64,000 nucleotides of DNA from Chloracidobacterium sp. (GTDB lineage: Bacteria > Acidobacteriota > Blastocatellia > Pyrinomonadales > Pyrinomonadaceae). Of the stretch, positions 10,876 to 18,757 are shown piece by piece. Each line of letters begins with the position of its first letter. The stretch's first letter is position 1. The stretch covers positions 62,001 through 126,000 of the forward strand of contig JADJTD010000001.1 of the NCBI GenBank assembly GCA_016711345.1, read 5' to 3'. Below the pieces are notes generated by a model. It was not told the origin of the DNA and made no database searches. It saw only the letters and a program-made list of their open reading frames with translations. The position numbers and the translations under genes are program-made.

Positions 10876-11604
10876 TTAGGCTCGAGCCTTTTGTTCGAGT
10901 TCGATAGCACGTGGAAAGAGCAGATTGTTCTCAAGGTGAATATGCTGGTGCAGATCACGCTCAAATTCCCCGAGCCGATGATACAGGGCGGTGAAACTCG
11001 GGCACGCCTCCGCCGGCAGAGTGTAGTCATTCGTAACTCGACGCATTTTAACAAGTAGTTCCCCGACTTCTTCATGCTCGATGTTCATCATATTTACCGG
11101 ATGCTGAACCGTTCCGAATGGCGGAAACGCAACGTTCAGATGATTCGAATAACTATGCTCCAGTTTTTGTATGTATGGGAAAAGAACCATTTCTTCTTTC
11201 ACCATGTGAGGATCCAGATCATCACAGAGTGCCTGAAAAAGCTCTTTTAACTCAAGGAGATATGGATTGTGATCACCGTGACGGCTGGCGACCTTGGCCA
11301 TCAACGGTGTCAAATGGCTCATTTCGTCGCGTGTATAGACGTGATGTTTATCCAAAATATGATCGACGAGATCGCTCAAGTCCATTTTGGAGAACGATTC
11401 TTGATCACTATTTGTTGATCCATCCAGAACGCCATCGATCTGCTCCTTTACTGTCTCCGGACTCGCCCCGACGTTTCGACAGGCGTCGTCGAACGGCGTG
11501 TCTCCATGACAACAATAGTCGATCTTGAATTCCTCAAAGACGCGGGTCGTCAACGGCATCTCAAGTGCTATTTCGCGAACTGTCTTACCTTGAACACTGA
11601 TCAT
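10876..11604 (-). CDS. ric: Iron-sulfur cluster repair di-iron protein Ric/ScdA/YtfE
   Basis: The start MISVQGKTVREI sits 8 nt after GGAGG and gives 242 residues; a longer reading frame upstream lacks this site. Residues 1-60 are the ScdA N-terminal domain with DYCCHG. The rest is a hemerythrin-like di-iron domain with HVYTRDEM, HGDHN, MVKEEMVLFPYIQ, NIEHEEVG and HIHLENNLLFPR. Ric proteins repair FeS clusters damaged by NO or peroxide, as expected beside two nitrogen-oxide enzymes. A possible Fnr-like palindrome lies upstream at 11665-11678. Confidence 0.92.
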   Translation of the reverse strand: MISVQGKTVREIALEMPLTTRVFEEFKIDYCCHGDTPFDDACRNVGASPETVKEQIDGVLDGSTNSDQESFSKMDLSDLVDHILDKHHVYTRDEMSHLTPLMAKVASRHGDHNPYLLELKELFQALCDDLDPHMVKEEMVLFPYIQKLEHSYSNHLNVAFPPFGTVQHPVNMMNIEHEEVGELLVKMRRVTNDYTLPAEACPSFTALYHRLGEFERDLHQHIHLENNLLFPRAIELEQKARA

Positions 11605-11664
11605 TAATTCATCCTCCAAATGTATACTCCAGCATAATTGTCGCGGATGTTTACAGGGGGAAAT

Positions 11665-11678
11665 ATGATCTCGGTCAT
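11665..11678 (-). promoter_or_regulatory. Possible Crp/Fnr-family half-palindrome upstream of ric
   Basis: ATGA-N6-TCAT has the spacing of Crp/Fnr-family sites and matches 7 of 10 defined bases of the Fnr/Dnr consensus. It lies about 60 nt upstream of the ric start. The Crp-like regulator at 12825-13469 is a candidate ligand. The match is weak and by eye only. Confidence 0.3.
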
Positions 11679-11720
11679 GTTCCAAAACTTATAACAGCTC
11701 TCCGCATGGCGTTTGCTTCT

Positions 11721-12125
11721 TCATTTATCCTTAAATTTAGTTAATAAGATTGATACTTTCGGCGTTGCCCTAATTTCGTGAACCACATTCGGCTCAATCG
11801 TAACAAGCACTCCCTTTTGCAGATCTACTTCTTTTTTTTCTTGACCGACAATAAGTTTGCCTTCGCCCGCAATACATTGAATCGTAATCGGTTCGGCGGC
11901 TTTATGAGCATCTAAAACCGCCTTATTGCGTAGCGTAATTTGGACGATTTTTCGGCGTTCACCATCAAAAAGCGGCGTAACCTCTTTATCTTTGCCGTCG
12001 CCGATTTTAGTTTGTAAATTCAACTTTTGCATATTTCTTTCCTGACTATTGACACTAAAACCGATGACCGTAAAAATCATCAAAACAACCCCTAAAATTA
12101 CAGTTAAAAACAAAATTTTCTTCAT
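11721..12125 (-). CDS. Membrane-anchored cupin-like protein
   Basis: The ATG at 12125 gives 134 residues, with GGAGG 10 nt upstream. One N-terminal hydrophobic segment (about residues 4-24) is followed by a small beta-barrel cupin pattern: HKAAEPITIQCIAGEG, then VLVTIEPNVVHEIRA. Only some of the metal-binding His/Glu positions are visible. It is more AT-rich and Lys-rich than its neighbours, a sign it may have been acquired separately. Function unknown; it lies between ric and DUF7009. Confidence 0.7.
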   Translation of the reverse strand: MKKILFLTVILGVVLMIFTVIGFSVNSQERNMQKLNLQTKIGDGKDKEVTPLFDGERRKIVQITLRNKAVLDAHKAAEPITIQCIAGEGKLIVGQEKKEVDLQKGVLVTIEPNVVHEIRATPKVSILLTKFKDK

Positions 12126-12355
12126 TTTTGACAAACCTCCACCCTGTCTCCGAAACTTTATTAAGATTCAGACAGTAAAAAATACTCGATTAGCCGATCA
12201 GATTATTTCCCTCTGGTTGAAATCCGAAACCGCGCGTAAAGCGGGCAAAAGCTAATCAAGCTCGCTAGCAACAACACAATTCGGACAATCGCCGGGCCTT
12301 TATGGTCGGACCGGGAAAAATGCTGTTGTAACCCCAAATCGTCGTATCATTGGGC

Positions 12356-12736
12356 TTAGCATGCGGCGTCGCCTTTGGGGTGGGGATAGCGGTCAGACTG
12401 GTCTTCGTCGTTGTGGGCATTTAGACAAACAAAGTCCTTTTCGATCAATATTCTTATTTCAGTATGTTCGTCCGCTAGATAGGTTCCGGCAAGGCTAACC
12501 TCGTCGGAACTGGCCCAGGTATTGGCATCGGAGGCAGGTACGCGAACCACGATTATCCCGTCCGCAAAAGAGGCCGAAAAATTACTGTCGGGCGTCTTTT
12601 CGAGCACGTAGCCAAAGTCGTTTTTTCCTAGCCCAAACCGCACATTGTCCCCTATGGCTCCTGTTTGATCAAAAGTTTCGACTTCGGAGCGGCCCAACCG
12701 AAAACGAAGAGTGTTTTCTCTAATTCGAAGTTTCAT
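12356..12736 (-). CDS. DUF7009-like protein
   Basis: This 126-residue soluble protein begins MKLRIRENTLRFRLGRSEV, the typical opening of a small family annotated DUF7009. It ends with a Cys/His-containing segment (CLNAHNDEDQ and HPKGDAAC). No catalytic motif is recognised and the role is unknown. It is co-directional with the Crp-family gene 88 nt upstream. A 230-nt gap to the cupin gene holds nothing recognised. Confidence 0.6.
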   Translation of the reverse strand: MKLRIRENTLRFRLGRSEVETFDQTGAIGDNVRFGLGKNDFGYVLEKTPDSNFSASFADGIIVVRVPASDANTWASSDEVSLAGTYLADEHTEIRILIEKDFVCLNAHNDEDQSDRYPHPKGDAAC

Positions 12737-12824
12737 GATCCAATTCTCAACACAAGTCTTGCACTAAGGAACTTAGCAGGACACGGCTCAACCAAATATG
12801 ATCCAGATCACCTTTTTACAAGGC

Positions 12825-13469
12825 CTAACGGACAAGAGTACGAAGGTGATCAGTCGTTTCGACGAATATTCTTCCGCCAACTATTTTCAGATATCCCTTT
12901 TCCGCGAGCTTTCGGATAGTCCGGATCGTGGTCTCGAGCGAAAGCCCTGCCATCTCAGCTATATCTTGCCGTCGATGGGTGATCTTCTTAACTTCGCCGG
13001 CATTCATTTCACCCGTAAGCCTCAAAATGATGCTCGCAACACGCTGCTCGGCGGATGGCGTGGCCAAAATCTGAACGGTATCGGCACGGTCACGGAGAAT
13101 GCCACACATTCGGTTAAGCACCAGGGACGAAAATTCCGACGATGACTCCATTAAGGCGAGAAACTCACCCCGCGGGACCATTAGAAGCGAGCTGTTCTCG
13201 ATTGCGACGGCTGTTGCGGGAAATCGCTTTCCATCCATCGCCGGCGGAATTGCAAAAATCTCGCCAGCCTGAAACGTGCCAATGATGATCTCCTTACCCG
13301 CCTCAGGATAGCGAACCATTTTGATCTTTCCAGCCAATATGATCGGTAAAAATGTGGCCTGATCACCCTCGAAAAAAACGTGCTCGCCGCCACCGAACGA
13401 ACGTCTGCGTCCAATAGCAAAGAGACCTTCTGTTAGCTCGGCACTAAAATGGTCGGATATTTGACTCAT
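12825..13469 (-). CDS. Crp/Fnr-family transcription regulator
   Basis: Starting at MSQISDHF, it has 214 residues; an earlier TTG at 13505 lacks a ribosome site. Residues 20-110 are the cyclic-nucleotide-type beta roll (FFEGDQATFLPIILAGKI). The C-terminal winged helix has RRQDIAEMAGLSLETTIRTI, whose Glu and Arg match the TGA-contacting residues of Fnr. There is only one Cys, so it is not an oxygen-sensing [4Fe-4S] Fnr; a Dnr-like NO or haem role is possible. It is divergent from the nitrate-reductase operon and probably controls nearby nitrogen-oxide genes. Confidence 0.88.
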   Translation of the reverse strand: MSQISDHFSAELTEGLFAIGRRRSFGGGEHVFFEGDQATFLPIILAGKIKMVRYPEAGKEIIIGTFQAGEIFAIPPAMDGKRFPATAVAIENSSLLMVPRGEFLALMESSSEFSSLVLNRMCGILRDRADTVQILATPSAEQRVASIILRLTGEMNAGEVKKITHRRQDIAEMAGLSLETTIRTIRKLAEKGYLKIVGGRIFVETTDHLRTLVR

Positions 13470-13583
13470 GAACGTATGAAGCCCCCCCAGCGATTCCCAA
13501 AACAATAGTTACATTTCATGAGCCAAATCATAAATCGAACGGCCGGAATTTGATATTTAATAAGGGAGCACGAGAGGACTCAC

Positions 13584-13760
13584 ATGAAGTATTTTCTCCG
13601 TACACTTTTACTAACAGGAAATTCGACTGTGATCTATCACGTTTACGAAGGGCCTTCTACTCATTTTTACATTACTCGCTATCGATCCGGATCTTCTTTG
13701 ACCGCGAGTTTTCACGCTGCCGATCCGCATAAATACGCGCACTGGTATTTTCGCCTGTAA
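13584..13760 (+). CDS. Small 58-residue ORF, hypothetical
   Basis: In the 414-nt gap between the Crp gene and the nitrate operon, a complete frame starts at ATG 6 nt after GAGAGG and ends TAA. The product is rich in Tyr, His and Phe (VIYHVYEGPSTHFYITRY) with no clear membrane segment. I do not recognise it. Its ribosome site and position argue for a real small gene; its lack of any known family argues against. Confidence 0.4.
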   Translation: MKYFLRTLLLTGNSTVIYHVYEGPSTHFYITRYRSGSSLTASFHAADPHKYAHWYFRL

Positions 13761-13835
13761 CGTTTCGAATATATGATAACTATCTAAGCCCAAGGAATTG
13801 CTCATTAGTTGTACGCACCATATTCTCTTTTAGGT

Positions 13836-13851
13836 TGGCACTCATTTTGCA
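13836..13851 (+). promoter_or_regulatory. Sigma-54 (-24/-12) promoter of the nitrate-reductase operon
   Basis: TGGCAC, five bases, then TTGCA matches the -24/-12 consensus fully. The predicted start of transcription is near 13863, about 20 nt before the ATG at 13884. Sigma-54 control implies an enhancer-binding activator; one is encoded at 45159-46553, although a link between the two is not shown. Confidence 0.75.
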
Positions 13852-13883
13852 GACGACAGATGGTTGCCCTATAGAAAAAACGA

Positions 13884-14972
13884 ATGCCCATCGAGATCAC
13901 CAAGCCAGCTACTTCGATTAATTATCGCAACCCGACCTTGATCGGGCTCGGGGCATCAATGGCTCTGACGGCACTTGTTATTGTCGGTTCGCGAAATCTT
14001 GAACATTTCGATTCGGCTTTATTCGGGTATCTGATCGCGAGTATCGTCGCGTTTGGCGCAATATTTTTCCGCTATGCGCTTTGGCTCCAGCGTCCGGCGA
14101 CGCGTGCATATTTTTCCAGAGGGTTGAAGCTTTTTTTCCAGCGAAAGAAATTTGCACGCAACACACTAGACGCCACAAAAACGGTTGGCATAAACATGCT
14201 CGCCCAGAAGTTTATCTTCAAACGGGCCAAATCAAGATGGCTGATGCATTTTCTGATCATGTGGGGCTGTGTTTTGTCAGCGGCCATCACATTCCCGCTT
14301 GTTTGGGGCTGGATACATTTCAAACTTGAGAGCGAGACAGGCTACAAGGCCTACGTATTCGGCTTTCCAATGCAGTCGATGGACGTCCACAGCGTAATGG
14401 CTTTTTTCACATTCAAGGCCCTCAATTTCACAGCCCTCATGGTTCTAGCGGGCTGTGCTATTGCGATCCATCGCCGCTTAAAAGACCGCGGAGCAATTGC
14501 GGTCCAGCAATTTCTTTTGGATTTTGTTCCGCATCTTCTGTTGATTGCGATCTGTGTCTCGGGTCTCATGCTAACGGCATCGAGCACGTATTTCGGTGGG
14601 TATATGTACTCGTTCATTGCCCTGACCCATCAAGCGATAGTGATAATGACGCTTTTCTTCCTACCGTTCGGCAAGCTGTTTCATGTCGTCCAGCGCCCGG
14701 CGTCGATCGGCGTTGAACTCTATCAGCAGCGAGCCAAAGAAATGGAGCAGGCAAAATGTCGGCGGTGCGGCGTAGAATTCGCATCCGTTATGTGGCTCGG
14801 CGATCTGAAGAGCGTCGTCGAAAAAGTTGGTTTTGACTACACAATGGAAAATGGCGAAACATTGCAGGACTATTGCCCACGGTGTAAGCGGGTAATGCGA
14901 GGGCTGGCATACTCCGTTCTTATGGATCGCCCGGATAAGGTCTTTCACGGCACCCGCGCTGACGGCGAATAA
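13884..14972 (+). CDS. Membrane cytochrome b-like subunit with C-terminal Cys4 motif
   Basis: The product has 362 residues and about six predicted helices (near 17-35, 46-68, 122-146, 172-196, 205-228 and 236-260). Histidines in LMHFLIMW, MDVHSVMA, FVPHLLL, LTHQAIV and KLFHVVQRP suit b-haem ligands in a NarI/HdrE-type quinol module. The C-terminal cytoplasmic part has CRRCG and CPRCKR, a four-cysteine knuckle. It opens the operon and ends 6 nt before the catalytic gene, so it is the likely membrane electron donor for the nitrate reductase. Confidence 0.75.
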   Translation: MPIEITKPATSINYRNPTLIGLGASMALTALVIVGSRNLEHFDSALFGYLIASIVAFGAIFFRYALWLQRPATRAYFSRGLKLFFQRKKFARNTLDATKTVGINMLAQKFIFKRAKSRWLMHFLIMWGCVLSAAITFPLVWGWIHFKLESETGYKAYVFGFPMQSMDVHSVMAFFTFKALNFTALMVLAGCAIAIHRRLKDRGAIAVQQFLLDFVPHLLLIAICVSGLMLTASSTYFGGYMYSFIALTHQAIVIMTLFFLPFGKLFHVVQRPASIGVELYQQRAKEMEQAKCRRCGVEFASVMWLGDLKSVVEKVGFDYTMENGETLQDYCPRCKRVMRGLAYSVLMDRPDKVFHGTRADGE

Positions 14973-14978
14973 TTAACA

Positions 14979-17210
14979 ATGTCAAAAGTAGAAAATCTCG
15001 CAAGCATTATTGACCGTTTTGGCCCCCATCTGCACGATGAGCCGATCGGCGGTTGGAGTGCTGAACGAAAGATCGACAAAATAGTGCCAACCCACTGCCC
15101 ATATTGCGGTATGCAGTGTGGCATGAATCTGCTGGTTGAAAAGAATCATGTTGTCGGCGTAGAACCGCGTTACGATTTTCCGGTCAACGAAGGCCGGCTG
15201 TGTCCCAAGGGAGTGACTGCGTATCTGCAGACACATCATCCAGACAGGCTTGAATACCCGCTGATAAAGCGAAACGGCAATTTTGAGCGGGCAAGCTGGG
15301 ACGAGGCGCTCGATCTGATCGTGTCGAAGTTTAAGGGACTACAGGAAAAATATGGCAAGGATTCGATCGCTGTTTATTCTGGCTCTTCACTGACGACCGA
15401 AAAGACCTATCTCGTAGGTAAATTCGCCCGCCTTGGATTGCAGACCAGGTACATTGACTACAACGGACGACTTTGCATGGCATCCGCCGCAGGCGGCAAC
15501 AACAAGGCGTTCGGCATCGACCGGGCGGCAAACCCGTGGAGCGATATTCCCCACGCGGAAGTTCTGATCATTGCCGGAGCAAATTGTGCCGAGACGTTCC
15601 CCATCCTCAATGGATTTCTCTGGAAACAGCGTGACAACGGTGGTGTGTGGATAGTCATCGATCCGCGTGAGACCCCAACAGCTCGTCAGGGCGATCTGCA
15701 TTTACAACTCAAGCCCGGTACAGACGTCGCGGTCGCCAACGGCATCTTGAATGTCCTGATCACCGAAAACCTGATCGACCAGGCGTTTATCGACAGCCGC
15801 ACTAATGACTGGGAAGCGACCAGGGCGGCGGCATTAAATTATCCACCCGATGTCGCTTCGGAGATCTCCGGCGTTCCAGCGGAAAAGATCATTCAGGCCG
15901 CTCGCCTCTACGGTCGTGCAAAAACCGGCATGATCATGCACGCCCGCGGCATCGAGCACCATTCGAACGGAACCGAGAACGTACTGAGTTATATCAATAT
16001 CGCACTTGCGACCGGGAAGATCGGCTCGGAAGGCCGCGGTTACGGCACGATCACCGGTCAGGGCAACGGGCAGGGCGGCCGAGAACATGGACAGAAGGCC
16101 GACCAACTACCCGGCTATCGCTCGATGCTAAATCCAGAACATCGGAAATACATAGCCGAAGTTTGGGGCATTGACGAATCAGAATTGCCTGAAGCAGGCG
16201 TATCTGCCGTGGAGCTTTTCAACAAAATGCGCGAGGACGAGATCAGAGGCTTGCTGTCGATCTGCAGCAACATGATGGTCTCGCTACCGGATACCAATCA
16301 GGTGCGGAAGTCGCTCGAAGGGCTCGAATTTAACGTCTGCATCGACTTCTTTTTGTCCGAAAGTGCCCGTTACGCCGATGTAGTACTTCCCGGCACGACA
16401 TGGTCCGAGGACGAAGGTACGACTACGAGCGGTGAGGGCCGTGTGATAAAGATAAATAAGGCGATAGACCCTCCGGGAGAAGCACGCCAGGACTGGCGGA
16501 TATTGCAGGAGATCGCGGTCCGGATGGGCCGCGGTAAGTACTTTCAGTTTGAGTCCCCCCGGGCCATATTTGACGAACTTCGCGCCGCCTCCAAGGGTGG
16601 TAAGGCTGACTATTTCGGAATCACATACGAAAAGATCGACAAGCAGGACGGCGTCTTCTGGCCGTGCCCGACCGAGGAAAGTACGGGGACGCCACGCCTT
16701 TTCGAGGACCGGTTCGCTCACGACGACGGTAAGGCTAAATTTCACGCGATCGAGTATAAAGGGGCCGCCGAGAAGCCCGATGAAGAGTATCCTCTGATCT
16801 TTACCAGCGGGCGCATCGTTCACCAGTATTTGTCCGGTAATCAGACTCGGCGTATCGGCTTTCTTGTTCAGCAGTGCCCGGAGCCTTTCGTTGAGATGCA
16901 TCCTGAAACCGCGATGAAGTACAAGATCAACGACGGCGAGCGTGTGAAGGTAGTTTCGCGTCGCGGTGAAGGCATCTTTCCCGCTCTGGTCGTAAAAACG
17001 ATCAGGCCAGACACGATCTTTGTGCCCTATCATTGGGGGGAGGAACTCGCGGCGAATCAGATCACCAACGCAGCACTCGACCCGACCTCAAAGATACCGG
17101 AATTCAAGGCATGTGCCGCGCGTTTAGAGAAAATACTTACGAGAGAATTGCCGATACTAGGCGAGGTGCGAAAGGGAACGTCACAGAACGAAGTGCAGAG
17201 AGGAAAATAG
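14979..17210 (+). CDS. nasA: Nas/Nap-type molybdopterin nitrate reductase catalytic subunit
   Basis: This 743-residue Mo-bisMGD enzyme binds [4Fe-4S] through Cys40, Cys43, Cys47 and Cys75 (HCPYCGMQC and GRLCPKG). Cys166 in YNGRLCMASA is the expected Mo ligand, as in Nas, Nap and Fdh rather than in type II enzymes with Asp. TGQGNGQGGREHGQKADQLPG is close to Nas proteins. There is no Tat signal, so it acts in the cytoplasm. The length fits a Nas core without C-terminal [2Fe-2S] or flavin domains. Neighbouring FeS, Rieske and cytochrome b genes suggest electrons come from quinol rather than NAD(P)H. A formate-dehydrogenase-like activity is the main alternative, but narK and mobA support nitrate. 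Confidence 0.88.
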   Translation: MSKVENLASIIDRFGPHLHDEPIGGWSAERKIDKIVPTHCPYCGMQCGMNLLVEKNHVVGVEPRYDFPVNEGRLCPKGVTAYLQTHHPDRLEYPLIKRNGNFERASWDEALDLIVSKFKGLQEKYGKDSIAVYSGSSLTTEKTYLVGKFARLGLQTRYIDYNGRLCMASAAGGNNKAFGIDRAANPWSDIPHAEVLIIAGANCAETFPILNGFLWKQRDNGGVWIVIDPRETPTARQGDLHLQLKPGTDVAVANGILNVLITENLIDQAFIDSRTNDWEATRAAALNYPPDVASEISGVPAEKIIQAARLYGRAKTGMIMHARGIEHHSNGTENVLSYINIALATGKIGSEGRGYGTITGQGNGQGGREHGQKADQLPGYRSMLNPEHRKYIAEVWGIDESELPEAGVSAVELFNKMREDEIRGLLSICSNMMVSLPDTNQVRKSLEGLEFNVCIDFFLSESARYADVVLPGTTWSEDEGTTTSGEGRVIKINKAIDPPGEARQDWRILQEIAVRMGRGKYFQFESPRAIFDELRAASKGGKADYFGITYEKIDKQDGVFWPCPTEESTGTPRLFEDRFAHDDGKAKFHAIEYKGAAEKPDEEYPLIFTSGRIVHQYLSGNQTRRIGFLVQQCPEPFVEMHPETAMKYKINDGERVKVVSRRGEGIFPALVVKTIRPDTIFVPYHWGEELAANQITNAALDPTSKIPEFKACAARLEKILTRELPILGEVRKGTSQNEVQRGK

Positions 17211-17213
17211 CGC

Positions 17214-17864
17214 ATGAACGAAACCATGTTTATCGATCCGCAGCGATGCATAGGATGCAGATCCTGTGTCGCAGCGTGCCGCGAGTGTTCGACGCATAAG
17301 GGGTACTCGATGATCTTTGTCGATTACATCGACCGCAGCGAGACAACCGCTACCATGCCGACCATTTGCATGCATTGTGAAGAACCGACTTGTGCGCTTG
17401 TCTGCCCCGCAGACGCGATCAAACAGAATGAAGATGGCGTGGTTATGTCAGCGCTAAAGCCGCGATGTCTCGATTGCCGCAATTGCGTGAACGCGTGCCC
17501 GTTTGGCGTGCCGAAGTACAACTCTGCGATGCATTTACAGATGAAATGCGACATGTGTTACGACCGAACAAGTGAGGGCCTGATGCCAATGTGCGCCAGC
17601 GTTTGCCCGACCGGTGCATTAGCCTTCGGCACCTATGAGCAGATCGTTCCGCTGCGAAGAACTAAGCCGGTCAATGCTCATGTTTTTGGCAATCAGAGTG
17701 TCAAGACAAAGGTCTACATGATGCTGCCGACAGACGCCGACGAGGTCAGCATTGACGGGTGTGGCGTTTTCGAAGGACAGATAGCTCTCGATGGCGCTCC
17801 TGTTAGGGAAGAATCGTGGATAGACACTCAAGTGGAGGAATCCGATAAAAGCAATGAATTCTAA
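17214..17864 (+). CDS. Four-cluster ferredoxin subunit (NrfC/DmsB-like)
   Basis: This 216-residue FeS protein has four cysteine motifs: CIGCRSCVAACREC, CMHCEEPTCALVC, CLDCRNCVNAC, and CDMC followed by CASVC, giving four predicted [4Fe-4S] clusters. It has no signal peptide. The gene starts 3 nt after the catalytic gene and overlaps the Rieske gene by 11 nt. It would wire the molybdoenzyme to the membrane subunits. Such four-cluster subunits are normal for DmsAB and Psr complexes but unusual beside a Nas-type catalytic subunit. Confidence 0.9.
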   Translation: MNETMFIDPQRCIGCRSCVAACRECSTHKGYSMIFVDYIDRSETTATMPTICMHCEEPTCALVCPADAIKQNEDGVVMSALKPRCLDCRNCVNACPFGVPKYNSAMHLQMKCDMCYDRTSEGLMPMCASVCPTGALAFGTYEQIVPLRRTKPVNAHVFGNQSVKTKVYMMLPTDADEVSIDGCGVFEGQIALDGAPVREESWIDTQVEESDKSNEF

Positions 17865-18441
17865 AGCCTTCGACCAAGAATCAATCAAGAAGATACTAGC
17901 CGCAGATAATGAAATATCGGATGAAAACAACGTCCGTGCGGCGACCGCTCCGTTTCAGGCCGAGTTTCCGTACGAGCGCGACAGCGAGGCTCAGGTCACC
18001 AGGCGGGAGTTTTGCAACTTTCTCTTTTTGACATCGAGCGCATTATTCGTCGGTGCAGCCGGATTCGCTGGCAAAGCTGCCTACGATGCCCGTTCGCCAA
18101 AGACCTTCGCTCCGGCAAAGATCGACGGAGCAATGAGCATTGAACCGGGAACAGCTCTGAATTTTACGTATCCGGCTACGGAAGATACTGCGATCCTTAT
18201 ACGAGACACGGATGGAAACTACGCTGCCTTTGGGCAGAAATGCACGCATCTGTCTTGCCCGGTCTACTATTCAAAAGCAAACGACCGTCTCGAATGCCCG
18301 TGTCACAATGGTGGTTTTAGCTCCAAGACCGGCGAAGTATTATATGGCCCGCCGCCGCGTCCTCTCGACAGAATTGAGCTTGAGACGATCAATGGCGAGA
18401 TCTTTGCAGTTAAAAGAGAGGTGCGTGGAAATGAAGGCTAA
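17854..18441 (+). CDS. Tat-exported Rieske [2Fe-2S] protein
   Basis: This 195-residue protein has about 48 cytoplasmic residues, then VTRREFCNFLF and a hydrophobic helix, a Tat-type signal or anchor as in Rieske subunits of bc complexes. The cluster motifs CTHLSC (Cys130, His132) and CPCH (Cys148, His151) are intact, with Cys135 and Cys150 for the disulfide. It should sit on the outer face of the membrane. In a cytoplasmic nitrate-reductase operon this implies quinol oxidation on the outside, which is inference. Confidence 0.9.
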   Translation: MNSKAFDQESIKKILAADNEISDENNVRAATAPFQAEFPYERDSEAQVTRREFCNFLFLTSSALFVGAAGFAGKAAYDARSPKTFAPAKIDGAMSIEPGTALNFTYPATEDTAILIRDTDGNYAAFGQKCTHLSCPVYYSKANDRLECPCHNGGFSSKTGEVLYGPPPRPLDRIELETINGEIFAVKREVRGNEG

Positions 18442-18670
18442 CGTCAAGCCGCAAAGACCGCAGAGCCGCGGACTCGCCGCCGTTTGGCAGGCCCGTCTCG
18501 CGATGCTTGTTATGATCAACGTGGCTCAACTCTGGATCCTCTCGGCAGCGGTAGAGGCTGCTCTTGCGCATGCGTACACTCAACTGGCTCCGCTCGTCAT
18601 TGCCTCAGGTATCTGCTGGCTGATCGCACTTAGCATAATCGTTTGGTGGAAACCCTCTCCGCCTCGATGA
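18431..18670 (+). CDS. Small two-helix membrane protein
   Basis: The ATG overlaps the end of the Rieske gene by 11 nt, an arrangement typical of translational coupling. The 79-residue product has a basic N-terminus and two predicted helices (about 25-45 and 52-72, ending IALSIIVWW). It may be an accessory membrane subunit of the nitrate-reductase complex. I do not recognise a family. Confidence 0.65.
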   Translation: MKANVKPQRPQSRGLAAVWQARLAMLVMINVAQLWILSAAVEAALAHAYTQLAPLVIASGICWLIALSIIVWWKPSPPR

Positions 18671-18757
18671 GCCGACCCAGTTTTTCATTAAGCTCGTTGA
18701 TTTCGCTCGGTTTGTGGCCACAGGTATAAGACTTGACGGGAACCTTGTATAAGACGT

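Noticed and set aside
13629..13640. GTGATCTATCAC palindrome upstream of the nitrate operon as a Crp/Fnr site.
   Set aside because: Half-site spacing is two bases too short for this family, and it lies inside the 58-aa frame.
16284..17033. Long minus-strand frame (249 aa) opposite the nitrate reductase gene.
   Set aside because: It is antisense to a clear catalytic gene and has no family features.
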